From: Paguma larvata
Lineage: Eukaryota; Chordata; Mammalia; Carnivora; Viverridae
DNA: 64,000 nt
Assembly (NCBI GenBank): GCA_030068075.1
Contig: CM057829.1
Coordinates: 85,551,132 to 85,615,131, forward strand
Direction: 5' to 3'
Shown here: piece by piece, positions 21,363 to 31,130 of the stretch
Position numbering within the stretch: the stretch's first letter is position 1
Layout: every line of letters begins with the position of its first letter
The notes under the pieces: model-generated
Database searches by the model: none
Told to the model about the DNA's origin: nothing
The model's input: the letters and a program-made list of their open reading frames with translations, nothing else
Position numbers and translations under genes: made by a program

Positions 21363-22503
21363 TTGCTGCCTCCGTCGTCACCCAAGGAAAGAGAAAGGGA
21401 CTTTTATTCCATTTAACACAGCAATTTGTGATGTTAAAAATGCCATCCCTAGATTTGGCCTATGCTCCTGGTTGAACGCCTTGAGGATTTTATTTTTAGA
21501 ACACCTTTCCCAAAGGCTTCCATTTTTCTTCAGAACGCCATTCCCTGAGGGCCAGAGGCAGCATGAGAGCAGACACTATGTTTTATGCAGAGTTGATGAA
21601 ATGACCAAAAAAAAAAAAAAAAGTAGGGCAGTAACTAAAGCAAGGACATTTCTGTGAGCAAAATCCTAACTTCCACAATTAAAAAAGCCTAAATATCCCT
21701 GATATGACAAGGAAAATTCCACTATCTCTCATCTTCAGACACTAGTTTCATAATGTTGACTAAAAATTAAACTGTCTGGATGATTTCTTCAAATCTAAAC
21801 ACTTGGTTAGAGTTGGATAAACTACTCTGTGAATGGAGAATGCTTTAGATTTTTAAAATTTTTTATGGGCACGCTTTGGAACTCTGTAGTCAGTCTTAAA
21901 CTGCCTTACCCTTAAACTCTTTCAAAATGCAACCGGTAAAGTTGCCATTCAGCATTTATACACTTCCAGGAATGAAACTAATTTAACTTCACATGAGGAA
22001 GGTAAGACATTTAATTCCCCTTTTATATTTGGGGAGGTTTATGAAGAGATACTTATCCCCAGGGAATGTGATATATCACAAAGGACAATCTGATCCTAAG
22101 TTAGTGATTTGGATGGATGTGAGAAAAAAGGTAATGACTCAAAACTGGGATGCCTCCCAATCTAGACTTGAGGCCATGCTCCTAGATGAAATAGTACAAA
22201 CCAATAACTGAGAGATTTTTCACAGTGATTAATCACTGAACACAGCATGACATGGGGAACAATCTTCTAGAGCTCCAGGCTCCTATCTCTACATGACTGT
22301 TTAATATAATCTGCTTCATGTTAATATGGGCTGTACTATGCACCAGATACCAAGAAAGAACACAAAAGATATAACCTTTGCCTTCAAAAGTCTTGAAATA
22401 TTGTAAAGAATGGAAAGGCCAATTAAGGTCCATTAAGGCAATAAACCCTTTATCTTCAGATGTATGAATTCTTATTAATACCAGCCATGTTACACGGTTC
22501 TTG
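21363..22503. other. Unassigned sequence
   Basis: No recognisable gene. A short poly-A tract lies at about 21,608-21,622. Frames of 72-99 codons show no domain. Confidence 0.4.
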
Positions 22504-22517
22504 AAAATCAATGAGAA

Positions 22518-22707
22518 GAGGGGAGGTGGGGGGGGAGGGATGGGTGAAACAGGTGAAGGGGATTAAAGAGTACACTTATCATCATGAGCACCGAGCCAGG
22601 TATGGAATTGTTCAATCACTGTATTGAACTGAAACTAATATAACACTGTATGTTAACTATACTGAAATTAAAATACAAACTTAATAAAATTTTAAAACTT
22701 TTTTTAA
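22518..22707 (+). mobile_element. 5'-truncated L1 3' end, sense
   Basis: Carnivore L1 3' terminus: G-rich GGGAGGTGGGGGGGGAGGGAT, then TTATCATCATGAGCACCGAG, TAATATAACACTGTATGTTA and an A-rich end. A 14-bp TSD AAAATCAATGAGAA lies at 22,504-22,517 and 22,708-22,721. The insertion is about 190 bp. Confidence 0.92.
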
Positions 22708-22721
22708 AAAAATCAATGAGA

Positions 22722-23033
22722 AATAATGTAGAGTAGTAGATAAATCATAAACAGAAGATACAAAAAAAATCAAGCATGATCTGTGTTCAGACTCACTAAA
22801 ATTAAAATTAAGAGAAAAATACAATGTTTTTTTGCCTAACAAATTTTCAAAGGTTTAAAAAAGATGAAAATAATTCTAGGAAACTGATACTCCACCAGTA
22901 AATGCAACCTAATAGTATTTCAGCAAGCTATATGAACAGCCTTAAAAATATTCTCTGCCTTTCCTGGCAGAGAAAGACAAGCTTGTGGTAAACCAATGCT
23001 TCCACCAAGATCAAATGAAAAAGCTGGATAATT
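22722..23033. other. Unassigned sequence
   Basis: AT-rich sequence with no recognisable gene or repeat. Confidence 0.4.
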
Positions 23034-23390
23034 GGTCACTCAGCCAACTGAGTGTCTGACTCCCAGCTCAGGTCATGATTCCAGGGCATCGGGCTCTGTG
23101 CTGAGCATGCAGCCTGCTTAAGATTCACGGGGCACCTGGGTGGCTCAGTTGGTTAAGTGTCTGACTTCAGCTCACGTCATGATTTCATAGTTCGTGAGTT
23201 CGAGCCCCACGTCAGGCTCTGAGCTGATAGCTTGGAGCCTGTTTCAGATTCTGTGTCTCCCTCTTTCTCTGCTCCCCACCTCCACTCTGTCTTCTTCTCT
23301 CATTAAAAATTAAAAAAAAAAAAAAAAAGATTCTCTCTTTCTCCCTCTGCACCTCTCCCACCTCCTGCAGTCTCCCTATCTCCAATATAA
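23034..23390 (+). mobile_element. Older Can-SINE split by a younger SINEC
   Basis: The left half (CTCAGCCAACTGAGTGTCTGA, CTGAGCATGCAGCCTGCTTAAG) and right half (TTCTCTCTTTCTCCCTCTGCA, CTCCAATATAAAAAATG) form one older Can-SINE. It is interrupted at its AAGATTC by the element at 23,129-23,327. Confidence 0.88.
23129..23327 (+). mobile_element. SINEC nested in older Can-SINE
   Basis: Complete copy from GGGGCACCTGGGTGGCTCAG to a long A-tail. AAGATTC on both sides (about 23,119-23,125 and 23,327-23,333) is the TSD. Confidence 0.95.
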
Positions 23391-23403
23391 AAAATGAAAA
23401 ACA

Positions 23404-23626
23404 GGGGCACCTGGGTGGCTCAGTCAGTTAAGTGGTCCATTTCAGCTCAGGTCATGATCTCACTGTTCTTGAGTTCAAGCCCCACATCGGGCTCTGTGCT
23501 GACAGTTCAGAGCCGGGAGCCTGTTTCAGATTCTATGTCTCCATCTCTCTCTTTGCACCTCCCCACTCACTCTCTGTGTCTGTCTCTCTCTCTCAAAATT
23601 AAATAAACATTAAAAAAAATTTTTTT
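23404..23626 (+). mobile_element. SINEC
   Basis: Head GGGGCACCTGGGTGGCTCAG, tail AATTAAATAAACATTAAAA. The TSD core AATGAAAAA brackets it. It lies just right of the nested SINE pair. Confidence 0.94.
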
Positions 23627-24095
23627 AATGAAAAATAAAATAAATAAAAACGACTTTGAAAGTATCTAAGAGTTATGAAAGCAAGGAGAACTTGAGTGGT
23701 CAAGATCTCAGAGAGAAGGAAGCATGGATGGAGAAGCGTGAGGTAGCTCTGCCATCAATGATGCTTTTCCCCTGAGGTCTGAGCCAGTTCTAAAACGCCA
23801 GCTCAGAGGTTTTCTCGAGGCAGCTGAGAGTCAAAAACCCTGAAGAGTGGCAGCTGAAAGGCTTAAAAGCAGCTGAGAAGCTTAAAGTTGAGTAAAAGAG
23901 GCAGCTGGGAGGCGGAGAAGTCGAGAAGAGCAGCATCCGCAGCTAGAAGCCGGTGTTCGAGGCTCATGGGAGGGTGGTGAGAATGACTTCCAAAGGACTT
24001 CATTCTCAGACTAGGCATGGACAGGAAATAGAAGGGCTCTCATAACAACCAAACACTGACCTAATTAGCTCAAGTTTGGGTTTGTTAATTAAGTT
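23627..24095. other. Unassigned sequence, purine-rich part
   Basis: 23,700-23,960 is AG-rich with imperfect repeats of CAGCTGAGAG / GCAGCTGAAAG / AGCAGCTGAGAAG / GGCAGCTGGGAG. No coding gene is recognised. Confidence 0.4.
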
Positions 24096-25195
24096 TCAAA
24101 ATGAAGTTTATTTTTTAAGACACAAACGGAACATCAACAGCACTGGCTATGAAGAAAAGATTGATAAATTGACCAAAAGGTATCATTATGAAAATGAAAA
24201 GACAAATCAAAAGGAAAAGGACGTTTGCAATCACATAACTGACAAAGGATTCATACTTGAATATATATATATATACATATTTTTAATGCTGATGAATTTT
24301 TATGAAAAACATAAACACGCCTGGTGAGAAATGAGCAAAGGAACTGAATAAAAACTTCAGGAAGAAAGATACCCAAATAGCCACTCACACACAAAACAGG
24401 TGCAGTCCCTCATTATTCATCAGGGAAATTCAAATCAAAAAAAAAAAAAAAAACACAAAAAGGCAAATCTAACAGAATGGCTAAAATTAAAAAGACAGAA
24501 AACGAGTATTGGTCACAATGAGGGCCAATGGAACTTTCATACGCTGCTGTTGGGAGTGGAAATTGGTTAACTGTGTGTGGAAAACTGGTACCATTTATGG
24601 TAAATTTACTGTTAATGCCTGCCCTATAACCCAGCTATCTCACTCCTGAGTAAACGCTGAACAAAAATGTACACATTTCTATACTATAAGTCTCATACAA
24701 GTATATTCCTAATAGCACTATTTGAAATAGCCAAAGACTAGAACAGACATGTCCATCAATAGTAGCACTGATTAAAACAAAAAAGAATAGCACTGACAAA
24801 TGCCGTAGGTTCATATAATGAAATACTGTACAACCATGAAAATGAACAAGCTACTGAAACAAACCACATGGATGAATCTCACAAATATAATACTGAGCAA
24901 AAGATATGGACACAAGAATGTATATACACAGTATTACTCCATTCACATAAAATTCACAAAAAGGCAAAATGAATCTTTGGTGTTGGTAATTATTGCTTAC
25001 CTTTGGGGAAGAATACAATTAATGACTGGAAAGGACCTTCTAGGAGGTTCTGGGGTTCCTAGGATGCTGGACAATCTGTGGTGGTTACACACATGTATTC
25101 ACGTTTTCAAATTTCACTGAGCTATGCCCTTGATCTGCACACCTTCCTGCTTGTATGTAATATTTTTAACATTATTAAAAATAAATATAAGTTTG
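24096..25195 (+). mobile_element. Old L1 (L1M-type) ORF2 3' end and 3'-UTR, sense
   Basis: Order agrees with L1: CAATCACATAACTGACAAAGG, CAGGGAAATTCAAATCAAAA, TTTCATACGCTGCTGTTGGGA, GCACTATTTGAAATAGCCAAA and an A-rich 3' end near 25,190. Multiple frameshifts and stops. Confidence 0.8.
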
Positions 25196-25254
25196 TAGAA
25201 ATTTTACTTCTCACAATCCATTTTAAGAAATATTTTTAAATATTTTAAAATATT

Positions 25255-26588
25255 GAAATTTGGAAGTTCAAGGAATTAAAATATATATAAAATCTTCCAG
25301 ACCTTGGGTTAGGCAAATAATTCATAGATATGACACCAAAAACAAGCCAGTCCAAAAAAGAAAAAAAAATGACAAATTAGCCCTCAGCAAAACTCAAGAT
25401 TTCTGCACTTCGGGTAACATAATTAGGAAAATGAAAAGCCAAGAGATAGACTGAAAATATATGCAAACACATATCAAATAAAAGACCTGGACCCAGCATG
25501 TGCAAAGAACATTGATAATAATATTCAAACCCAGTTGAGAAATGAATAAAAGATATGAGTAGACATTTCAACAAAGATATACACATACCTATTAAGTGTG
25601 TGAAAAGATATTCAATATCATTGTCGTTAGGTAAATGCATATTTCCCTAACGCATATCACACTGAGGGGCACCTGAGTGGCTCAGCAGGTTAGGCGCCCG
25701 ACTTCAGCTCAGTGCATGATCTCGCAGTTCATGGGTTGGAGCCCCACATGGGGCTCTGTGCTGACAGCTCAGAGCCTGGAGCCTGCTTCGGATTCTGTGT
25801 CTCCCTCTCTCTCTACCTCTCCACTGATCACGTTCTCTCTCAAAAATAAATAAGCATTAAAAAAAAACGCACTGAAATATTTCACATCCACTAGAATGAA
25901 TACAATAAATGACAGACAATACCAAATGCTGGTAAGGATATGGAGAAATAGGAACCTTCATGCTGGTGGGAATGAAAAATGGTAGAACCATTTTGGCAAA
26001 CAGTTTGGTAGTTTCTCAAATAGTCCAACGTAAAACTCCCATACAACTCAGCAATTCCATTCCCAGGCATCAGTCCAAGAGAAATGAAAATGTGTGTCCA
26101 CACAAAGACTTGTGTGTGAACATTCATAGCAGCATTATTCTTAATAGCACAAAGCTGGAAACAACCTAAATGTCCATCAGCTGATGAATGGATGGACAAA
26201 ATGTATTATTATATCCCTACAACAGAATACTACTCAGCAATGAAAGGGAATAAGGTTAAGGGTGAGCCTCAAAAATACTTAGGTAAGCAAAAGAAATCAG
26301 TCACAAAAAAACCACATAGTACATAATTTCAATCATATGAATTATTCAGAAGAATGAATTAATTGTATAGAGAAAGAAAGTAGATTAGCAGTCTCCTGGG
26401 ATTGGGGATGGGAGGGGAGATTAAAGAAGTATGAGGGATCTTATCTGCTGTTAGAAAATGTTCCAAAATCAATCATGGTGATGGTTATACCATTTGGTAA
26501 AACTACTGACCACCACTGAACTATGCATTTGAAATGGCTGAATTTTATGAAATGTTAAATATATCTCAATAAGGCTGTTAAAAAATGT
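25255..26588 (+). mobile_element. Second old L1 (L1M-type) 3' region, sense
   Basis: Immediately follows the previous L1 and repeats the same regions in the same order: ATATGAGTAGACATTTCAACA, GGAGAAATAGGAACCTTCATG, GGTGGGAATGAAAAATGGTA, CTCAGCAATTCCATTCCCAGG, CCATCAGCTGATGAATGGATG, ending AATATATCTCAATAAGGCTG. It is split by the SINEC at 25,666-25,867. Frames are broken. Confidence 0.85.
25666..25867 (+). mobile_element. SINEC inserted in L1
   Basis: Complete copy (GGGGCACCTGAGTGGCTCAG to AAATAAATAAGCATTAAAA). Both sides carry a CACTGA-containing flank (CACACTGA / CGCACTGA). Confidence 0.95.
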
Positions 26589-27245
26589 CACGTACATGAT
26601 AGCAAGAAAATAAAGCCAACCTATTCACATTAAGGAAACAGTTTGAGCTAATTATGTGCTTTACATCATAGAATGCTGTATAGCCATTAAAACTATTTCT
26701 GAAGAGGAGGCACTTGGGTGACTCAGTTAGTTAAGCAACGGATTTCAGCTCAGGTCATGATCTCGCGGTTTGTGAGTTCGAGCCCCGAGGCGGGCCCTGT
26801 GCTGAGAGCTCAGAGCCTGGAGCCTGCTTTGGATTCTGTGTCTCCCTCTCTCTACCCCTCCCCCACTCCTGCTCTGTCTCTCTGTCTCAAGATTAAATAA
26901 ACATTAAAAAAAAAAACTTTCTGAAGAGTAATCACGAAAATCTTATGCAAATATGTTGAGTGAAGGAAACAGACTACAAAGCTGTTTACATAGTATGCTC
27001 CTGCTATGCTTTTTTTTTTTTTTAATTCTTAAAACGGACTGGAAAGAAACACATCAAAATATCAACACGTTTCTGACCAGTAAGTTTCTTAGTAATACTT
27101 TTTCTTTGTATTTTCTGTATTTTTCTGTATTTTCCAAATCTTGCCAAATAAGTAGCTTTCCTATATTCAAGAAAAAATTCTGCTTGAACAACATTTTCAT
27201 AGTTATTTTCAGTGATCATAAGATATTTCTTTAAAAAAAAACAAC
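26589..27245 (+). mobile_element. Old L1 3'-UTR remnant interrupted by SINEC
   Basis: Resembles sense L1M 3'-UTR: AATGCTGTATAGCCATTAAAA before the SINE, and GTTGAGTGAAGGAAACAGACTAC and TTTCTGTATTTTCCAAA after it. The SINE is at 26,707-26,916. Confidence 0.5.
26707..26916 (+). mobile_element. SINEC
   Basis: Complete copy. The TSD TTTCTGAAGAG at 26,696-26,706 and 26,918-26,928 fixes both ends. Confidence 0.96.
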
Positions 27246-27610
27246 TCTATTCCCTAGGAAAGACATTACAGAAGCAAAATAAGCATCCTCCTATCTCATG
27301 ATGCCTACTGGCCATGTCTAAAACATATACAATATTTAAAAATTTAGAAACTGGTGACCAGAGGAATTAATCAAGTGTACCACCTTATTCCATTATTATG
27401 CAAGAAATGTACTCCCATGGATCCTTAAAGGGTATAACAGACTTATGAGTAGAATAGAATTTGTTATCCCCAAAACCATAAATTAAAGAAAAAAAAAAAC
27501 CAGTGTCCACATTTTCATATCAATCTCTACATCACCTTTCTGGTTCCCAGAAACATATCCTGGGAATCGATGCAATTTCAAAGCAAAAAAAGCTAAAAAT
27601 AGTAACAAAC
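27246..27610. other. Unassigned AT-rich sequence
   Basis: No recognisable gene or repeat. Confidence 0.4.
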
Positions 27611-27788
27611 TAACCCTGCCTATTTTTATTTTCATGCTAACTCCCCAAGAGGTTTTTGTTTTTGTTTTTTAACATTTATTCATTTTTGACCATATGCTTC
27701 TGGGTCAAAAATGAATAAATGTTAAAAAACAAAAACAAAAACAAAAACCTCTTGGGGAGTTAGCATGAAAATAAAAATAGGCAGGTTA
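27611..27788. repeat. Near-perfect long inverted repeat (hairpin)
   Basis: The left arm 27,611-27,691 and right arm 27,703-27,788 are reverse complements around an 11-nt spacer (ATATGCTTCTG). The only differences seen are one extra CAAAAA unit in the right arm and one G (GCAGGGTTA versus GCAGGTTA). The arms contain flanking unique sequence (CTCCCCAAGAGG) plus the first bases of the antisense SINEC (AACATTTATTCATTTTTGA). Sequence after the right arm resumes the SINE body at TCATTTTTGAGAG. Confidence 0.95.
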
Positions 27789-27982
27789 GTCATTTTTGAG
27801 AGACTGAGTGTGAGTGGAGAAGGGGCAGAGAGAGAGGGAGACACAGAATCTGAAGCAGGGCCCAGGCTCTGAGCTGTCAGCACAGAGCCTCAGAGCCTGA
27901 CATGGGGCTTGAACTCAAGGACCGTGAGATCATGACTTGAGCTGAAGTTGGACACTTAACTGACTGAGCCGCCCAGGCGCCC
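27789..27982 (-). mobile_element. SINEC, antisense, with foldback at its tail end
   Basis: The body runs from TCATTTTTGAGAGACTGAG through GA-rich stretch and CTCTGAGCTGTCAGCACAGAG to the head end CTGAGCCGCCCAGGCGCCC. Its tail start (AACATTTATTCATTTTTGA) is also present in both arms of the hairpin at its left edge. It has a small internal duplication (CAGAGCCTCAGAGCCTGAC). Confidence 0.93.
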
Positions 27983-28074
27983 TAACAGTCTTTTCTTTTA
28001 ATCTCACTTTAGCATCATCTGAATTTCTCGGTACAGCTCAACTTGCCACTCCACTCTTTGAATCTGTTCTCTTA

Positions 28075-28290
28075 AAATATTGTTTTAATGTTTATTTATT
28101 TTTGAGAGGGACAGACAGACAGAGTATGAGCGAGGGAGGGGCAGAGAGAAAGGGAGACACAGAATCTGAAGCAGGGTCCAGGCTCTGAGCTGTCGGCACA
28201 GAGCCTGACACAGGGCTCAAACCCATGAACTATGACATCATGACCTGAGCTGAAGGTGGATGCTTAACCAACTGGGCCACCCAGCACCCC
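28075..28290 (-). mobile_element. SINEC, antisense
   Basis: TTTTAATGTTTATTTATTTTTGAGAG, GA-rich stretch, body CTGAGCTGTCGGCACAGAG, head end ACTGGGCCACCCAGCACCCC. Confidence 0.94.
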
Positions 28291-28589
28291 TAAACCACTG
28301 TACCCAACCTATCCACGTGAGAATTAGGCATGTAAGTTTTCATTAATAATCACAAAGTTAGCACGATGTGGGTTTGTTTCCAAAGCTTTCAAATAAATTT
28401 ATCTAATCAAAACTAGATGTTTTCTACCATCGTACTGGTATTTCTTCTCCACTTTCTCTTATTGCAAATGATTTCAGCCTGTCTTTTGGAATGAATAAAA
28501 AGTCAGCCAGGGCCACCGTAAGAGTTCAACTGAGCAACTTCCATACTCTTCCTCCAGATGCCCACCGTGTTCACGTTAGCAGTGAACCT
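28291..28589. other. Unassigned sequence
   Basis: No recognisable gene or repeat. Confidence 0.4.
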
Positions 28590-28785
28590 GGGTCACCAAG
28601 AGTACTTGGTTGCTATTTACAAACTGTGTGTCCCAGGCAGGTTACCTGATCTCTTGGTTCCTCAGAAAAATGGAGATGACCATAATACACCTTAGTTCAC
28701 GAAGCTGTTGTAAGCATTACATTGAGACAGAAAATGTAAAGCACTGACACATCATCAGTGCTCAATGAATATGAGCTAGCAGTTC
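28590..28785 (+). mobile_element. MIR, sense
   Basis: GTTACCTGATCTCTTGGTTCC, AAATGGAGATGACCATAATA, GCTGTTGTAAGCATTACATTG and GTGCTCAATGAATATGAGC follow the sense MIR order. Confidence 0.65.
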
Positions 28786-29433
28786 TACTCAAGCCAGAAA
28801 AGAAAACCAAGTCCTCTCCAACACCAGCACTGCAGTGACATTTGGGATGCTACTTCATCACCCTTGCAAACAACTGTTTTCCATTTCTCACCCCAAACTG
28901 AACTTAAATCTGTGTCTCTCTTCAAGATTCTGCACTATGATTCTGACATACCTTTGTGTCTCTCCCTCTTACCTTCTCCATCCCAGCGTCTGCCCCCCTT
29001 TATAGAGAACAATGACATTTAATAGTCTTTTTTCAGAACAAAGATACATACAGCTTCTCTTGTTCTTTCATTGCTTTAAACATGATGGAAGTTTACATAT
29101 TCCTTTCTAGACTTTTCAGAAACAGTCCACTACAACCATGCCCATTTTATTCCCCTATCCCTAGGCACTACTAAAGTATAGACTATTTGTTTTTCATAAC
29201 AACATTTTTGTGACCATGATTGCCCCGAGAGCTCAAGCCAAATTGATTCAACAAAAATGTCTAGGGCATCAACCATGTGCCAGGTCCTGTGCTAGTTGGC
29301 AGAAATTCATATGACACGCTATGTGTTACTAAAATAAGTGGGGACGAATATGCTTATGCTGTAGTCTCTCTCTTCTTTCTTCCTACACATCTGGACAATG
29401 TCACTGCCTAAGATGGTTCAAACATTATCTCTT

Positions 29434-29488
<55 letters not shown>

Positions 29489-30144
29489 CTTTACTACCTC
29501 ACCTCACTTGCAACAACTGAACATATGTTCTCTTATGGTAGCGTAGAAATTTCACAGAATGTAGAATCAGAAGACCTTAATGATACCACAAGATATCATT
29601 AAGATATCACAATGATCTCAAATAACCTCTTGATTATATATATAGTGGTCAATTATATCTTTTTTTTTTTTTTAAAGAAGGCTGGTCAAATCATTGGCCC
29701 CTTGATCCTGTCATATGGAAATATAATTAATTACCATAGCAAGTTCCAATAATGAACATACAGGAAAATGTGCAATTACTAAGCTAGAAGTTAACACAGG
29801 AGTAACAGCACGGAATGAAAGATCATTCTGCTGTTAGTATGGCATTTCAAAATAAGATTGCTATAGAGTGGTGTTGACTCATCCTCAGAAATAATGGCAA
29901 ATCTGTTTGACCTTGATTCACTGCCATGATCAAAATAATTCTGGTTAACTTGGGAAGATTCTGAAAAATCTAAAGGTCATACTTAAAATACTTAAGAGTT
30001 CAAAAATCTATGAAGTAAGACTTTAGTTTTAGTATTCAAAGGAGCCACCAGACAAAGACGAAGAAAATATCAACGGAGTCATCCCGTGCCAACTGAAATT
30101 ACCTTCACTTGTGTATTTTACCCTGATGCTCAGTCTTCCACCAT
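28786..30144. other. Mostly unassigned; contains (GT)n
   Basis: 28.8-29.4 kb shows no clear element apart from ACCATGTGCCAGGTCCTGTGC at about 29,272, a motif of MIR/L2-age repeats. After the (GT)n tract the sequence is AT-rich and unassigned. No gene is seen. Confidence 0.4.
29434..29486. repeat. (GT)n microsatellite
   Basis: About 26 uninterrupted GT units. Such tracts are usually length-polymorphic and can adopt Z-DNA. Confidence 0.98.
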
Positions 30145-30161
30145 GCTACCCATGCATTTTA

Positions 30162-30264
30162 AAGATTTATTTTTAAGTAACCTCTACACCCAATGCAGGG
30201 CTCAAACCCACAACCCTAAGATCAAGAGTCACATACTCCACCAACTGAGCCAACCAGATCCCCC
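30162..30264 (-). mobile_element. Short older Can-SINE, antisense
   Basis: A short form lacking the CT-rich body: AAGATTTATTTTTAAGTAACC, GGGCTCAAACCCACAACCC, CTCCACCAACTGAGCCAACCAG. A 17-bp TSD GCTACCCATG(C/T)ATTTTA lies at 30,145-30,161 and 30,265-30,281. Confidence 0.95.
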
Positions 30265-30478
30265 GCTACCCATGTATTTTATATATCTTTGACATATAAT
30301 TTTTGTTTTTACTTATAAATTTCTTTAAATCAATTCTCTTCTTTCCTTTAACCAATAGTTTAAGCAATAGTTTAAGCACTTGCTCTAAGCCAGCTTCTAA
30401 GCATAGTGTACAATGGAGAAGAAAACAGATATACCTCCTGATCTTATGTAACACACAAGTCTTAGTGTGGAGAGTCAT

Positions 30479-30876
30479 TGTGATAGTTAACTGGACAGGG
30501 ACACAGGGTGCTTGGTTTAAATGTCATTTCTAGGTGTAACTGTGATGGTGTGTCTGGATGAGATTAGCATCTGAACTGGTAGACGAGTAAAGAGACTACT
30601 CTCCCCAATGTGGCTGAGCATTATCCAATCCATCCAAAGACTAAACAAAACAAAAAAGGCAGAGGAAGGGGGATGTTGCACTCTGCCTGACTGTTTGTGC
30701 TCAAACACCAATCTTCAACTGATACTTATATCACTGGCCCTCACTCCCCTGGGTCTCCAAGCTTACAGATGGCAGATGGTAGGACATCACCTATAGAATC
30801 ATATGAGCCAATTCCTCATAATAAATCACATGTGTCTCCTACTATCTGTTTCTCTGGAGAACCTTGACTTATACCA
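30479..30876 (+). mobile_element. MLT2-like (ERV-L) solo LTR
   Basis: GTGATAGTTAACTGG, GATGAGATTAGCATCTGAACT, CCCAATGTGGCTGAGCATTAT, CCTGGGTCTCCAAGCTT, GAGCCAATTCCTCATAATAAA and the end TCTCTGGAGAACCTTGACTTA match MLT2-type LTRs in sense. AATAAA at about 30,821 would be the LTR poly(A) signal. Confidence 0.7.
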
Positions 30877-30903
30877 AGCACACACGAACATAAAATAACC
30901 AAC

Positions 30904-31130
30904 GGGGGGTGCCTAGGTGGCTCAGTCGGTTAAGCGTCCGACAGGCTCAGGTCATGATCTCACTCATGGTTCAGGCCCCGCGTCAGGCTCTGTGCTGACA
31001 GCTCAGAGCCTGGAGCCTACTTCAGATTCTGTGTCTCCCTCTCTCTCTGCCCTTCCCCTGCTCATGCTCTGTGTCTCTCTCTCTCTCTCTCTCTCTCAAA
31101 ATAAATAAATGCCAAAAATAAAAAATAAAA
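30904..31130 (+). mobile_element. SINEC
   Basis: Head GGGGTGCCTAGGTGGCTCAG. The head has a deletion after CCGAC. The CT-rich stretch carries pure (CT)n. The TSD AAAATAACCA lies at 30,892-30,901 and near 31,130-31,139. Confidence 0.94.
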
